From contig NZ_CP113975.1 of NCBI RefSeq assembly GCF_026870155.1, forward strand, positions 1,860,001 through 1,924,000: 64,000 nt of DNA, read 5' to 3'. The stretch is from Flavobacterium marginilacus (GTDB lineage Bacteria; Bacteroidota; Bacteroidia; Flavobacteriales; Flavobacteriaceae). A program made the position numbers and the translations under genes. The notes under the pieces were generated by a model that worked only from the letters and a program-made list of their open reading frames with translations, did no database searches and was not told the DNA's origin. Position 1 is the stretch's first letter; the number at the start of each line of letters is the position of its first letter. Shown here in pieces: positions 63,442 to 64,000 of the stretch.

Positions 63442-64000
63442 ATGCCAGAAGATAGTATTGAACAAATTAATTTTGAGCAGATTAACAAAACAGCCATTTC
63501 ACAGCCTTTGGTGTCACATATGTATACCGCTGATCCTTCGGCGCATGTATTTAACGGCAAAATCTATATTTATCCATCGCATGATATTGATGCGGGAATT
63601 CCGTTTAATGACAACGGGGATCATTTTGGGATGGAGGATTACCATGTTTTTTCGATGGAAAGCATAACGTCCGACACGGTAGATAACGGAGTTGCCCTGC
63701 ATGTGGATGATGTTGCCTGGGCCGAAAAGCAGATGTGGGCTCCAGATGCTGCGCACAAAAACGGAAAGTATTATCTGTATTTCCCGGCCAAGCGCGCCAA
63801 TGGTATTTTTCAGATTGGAGTTGCTGTGAGTGATTCACCCGCAGGGCCTTTTACAGCCGAAAAAGAAGCCATTAAAGGAAGCTACAGCATTGACCCGGCA
63901 GTTTTTGAAGATCAAGACGGTGCACATTATATCTATTTTGGAGGTATCTGGGGCGGTCAGCTTCAGAAATACCGAAACAATCAATATGCAGAAAACAACG
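63442..64000 (+). CDS. GH43 family beta-xylosidase/arabinofuranosidase (cut by window end)
   Basis: The first 186 residues are visible; the frame is open to the end of the window. It has no signal peptide. HMYTADPSAHVFNGKIYIYP with Asp as the general base, MWAPDAAHKNGKYYLYF and YSIDPAVFEDQDGAHYIYFG are GH43 propeller motifs. A cytoplasmic GH43 downstream of a GPH symporter fits cleavage of imported xylo-oligosaccharides to xylose or arabinose. Start chosen at ATG 63442. Confidence 0.9.
   Translation, partial: MPEDSIEQINFEQINKTAISQPLVSHMYTADPSAHVFNGKIYIYPSHDIDAGIPFNDNGDHFGMEDYHVFSMESITSDTVDNGVALHVDDVAWAEKQMWAPDAAHKNGKYYLYFPAKRANGIFQIGVAVSDSPAGPFTAEKEAIKGSYSIDPAVFEDQDGAHYIYFGGIWGGQLQKYRNNQYAENN

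Noticed and set aside
1..64000. CRISPR array or prophage
   Set aside because: No regularly spaced direct repeats with spacers and no phage structural, integrase or lysis genes were seen in the window.

Overview
The window is a piece of chromosome from a Flavobacterium-like member of the Bacteroidota. The evidence is AT-rich DNA, start codons without Shine-Dalgarno sequences, TAnnTTTG promoter elements, many Bacteroidota-restricted families (geranylgeranylglycerol-phosphate synthase-type UbiA enzyme, DUF2911, DUF4331, PIG-L/SSS pair, DUF6428 in an ars operon), TonB receptors and GH67/GH10/GH43 polysaccharide genes. It is mostly ordinary chromosome with a few accessory patches.

Layout. 1-6.7 kb: a tripartite RND efflux operon (TolC, adaptor, pump; minus strand) next to a Crp/Fnr regulator with a cysteine cluster. 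6.7-9.0 kb: an accessory patch holding a 166-bp MITE-like element, a complete ISL3/ISAon1-type insertion sequence with a perfect 8-bp target duplication, and tRNA-Arg(ACG). 9-19 kb: apt, a BlaR/BlaI-like pair with three evenly spaced operator dyads, an MFS exporter, a DUF1684/TatD/TcdA/HAD run, a broken low-affinity iron permease gene, and DUF2911. 18-27.9 kb: a sodium:solute symporter, an unlisted 35-aa membrane peptide and a PIG-L deacetylase; then an MscS channel and a tight Maf/prenyltransferase/KdsC-like/DUF2520 cluster. 28-30.8 kb: an arsenic resistance operon (ArsR, DUF6428, arsenate reductase-like, ACR3). 31-34.2 kb: a fused ResB-CcsA cytochrome c maturation protein. 34.2-35.5 kb: a 1.3-kb stretch without genes but with three promoter/terminator-like units, two of them clearly homologous, probably small RNAs.

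35.5-42.7 kb: glutathione peroxidase, then an ECF sigma/anti-sigma pair divergent from a DUF4331-DUF4331-TPR lipoprotein-TonB receptor cluster; this is the most system-like uncharacterised locus. 42.8-49.4 kb: Dus, GNAT, menD, an MG2/plug-domain protein, DUF2853. 49.6-64 kb: carbohydrate genes: a GH43-like enzyme, a decayed ISAs1 transposase, a GH29 fucosidase, CvfB-like and DUF3943 proteins, then a glucuronoxylan locus (LacI regulator, GH67, GH10, GPH-type symporter, GH43 cut by the window end).

In the xylan locus the secreted GH10 xylanase and exported GH67 glucuronidase would make short oligosaccharides, the symporter would import them and the signal-less GH43 would finish them in the cytoplasm. 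An identical 17-bp sequence with a LacI-type CG-centred dyad lies upstream of both GH67 and the symporter, which suggests a small regulon run by the adjacent LacI protein. All functional calls are from reading the sequence; no database search was possible.
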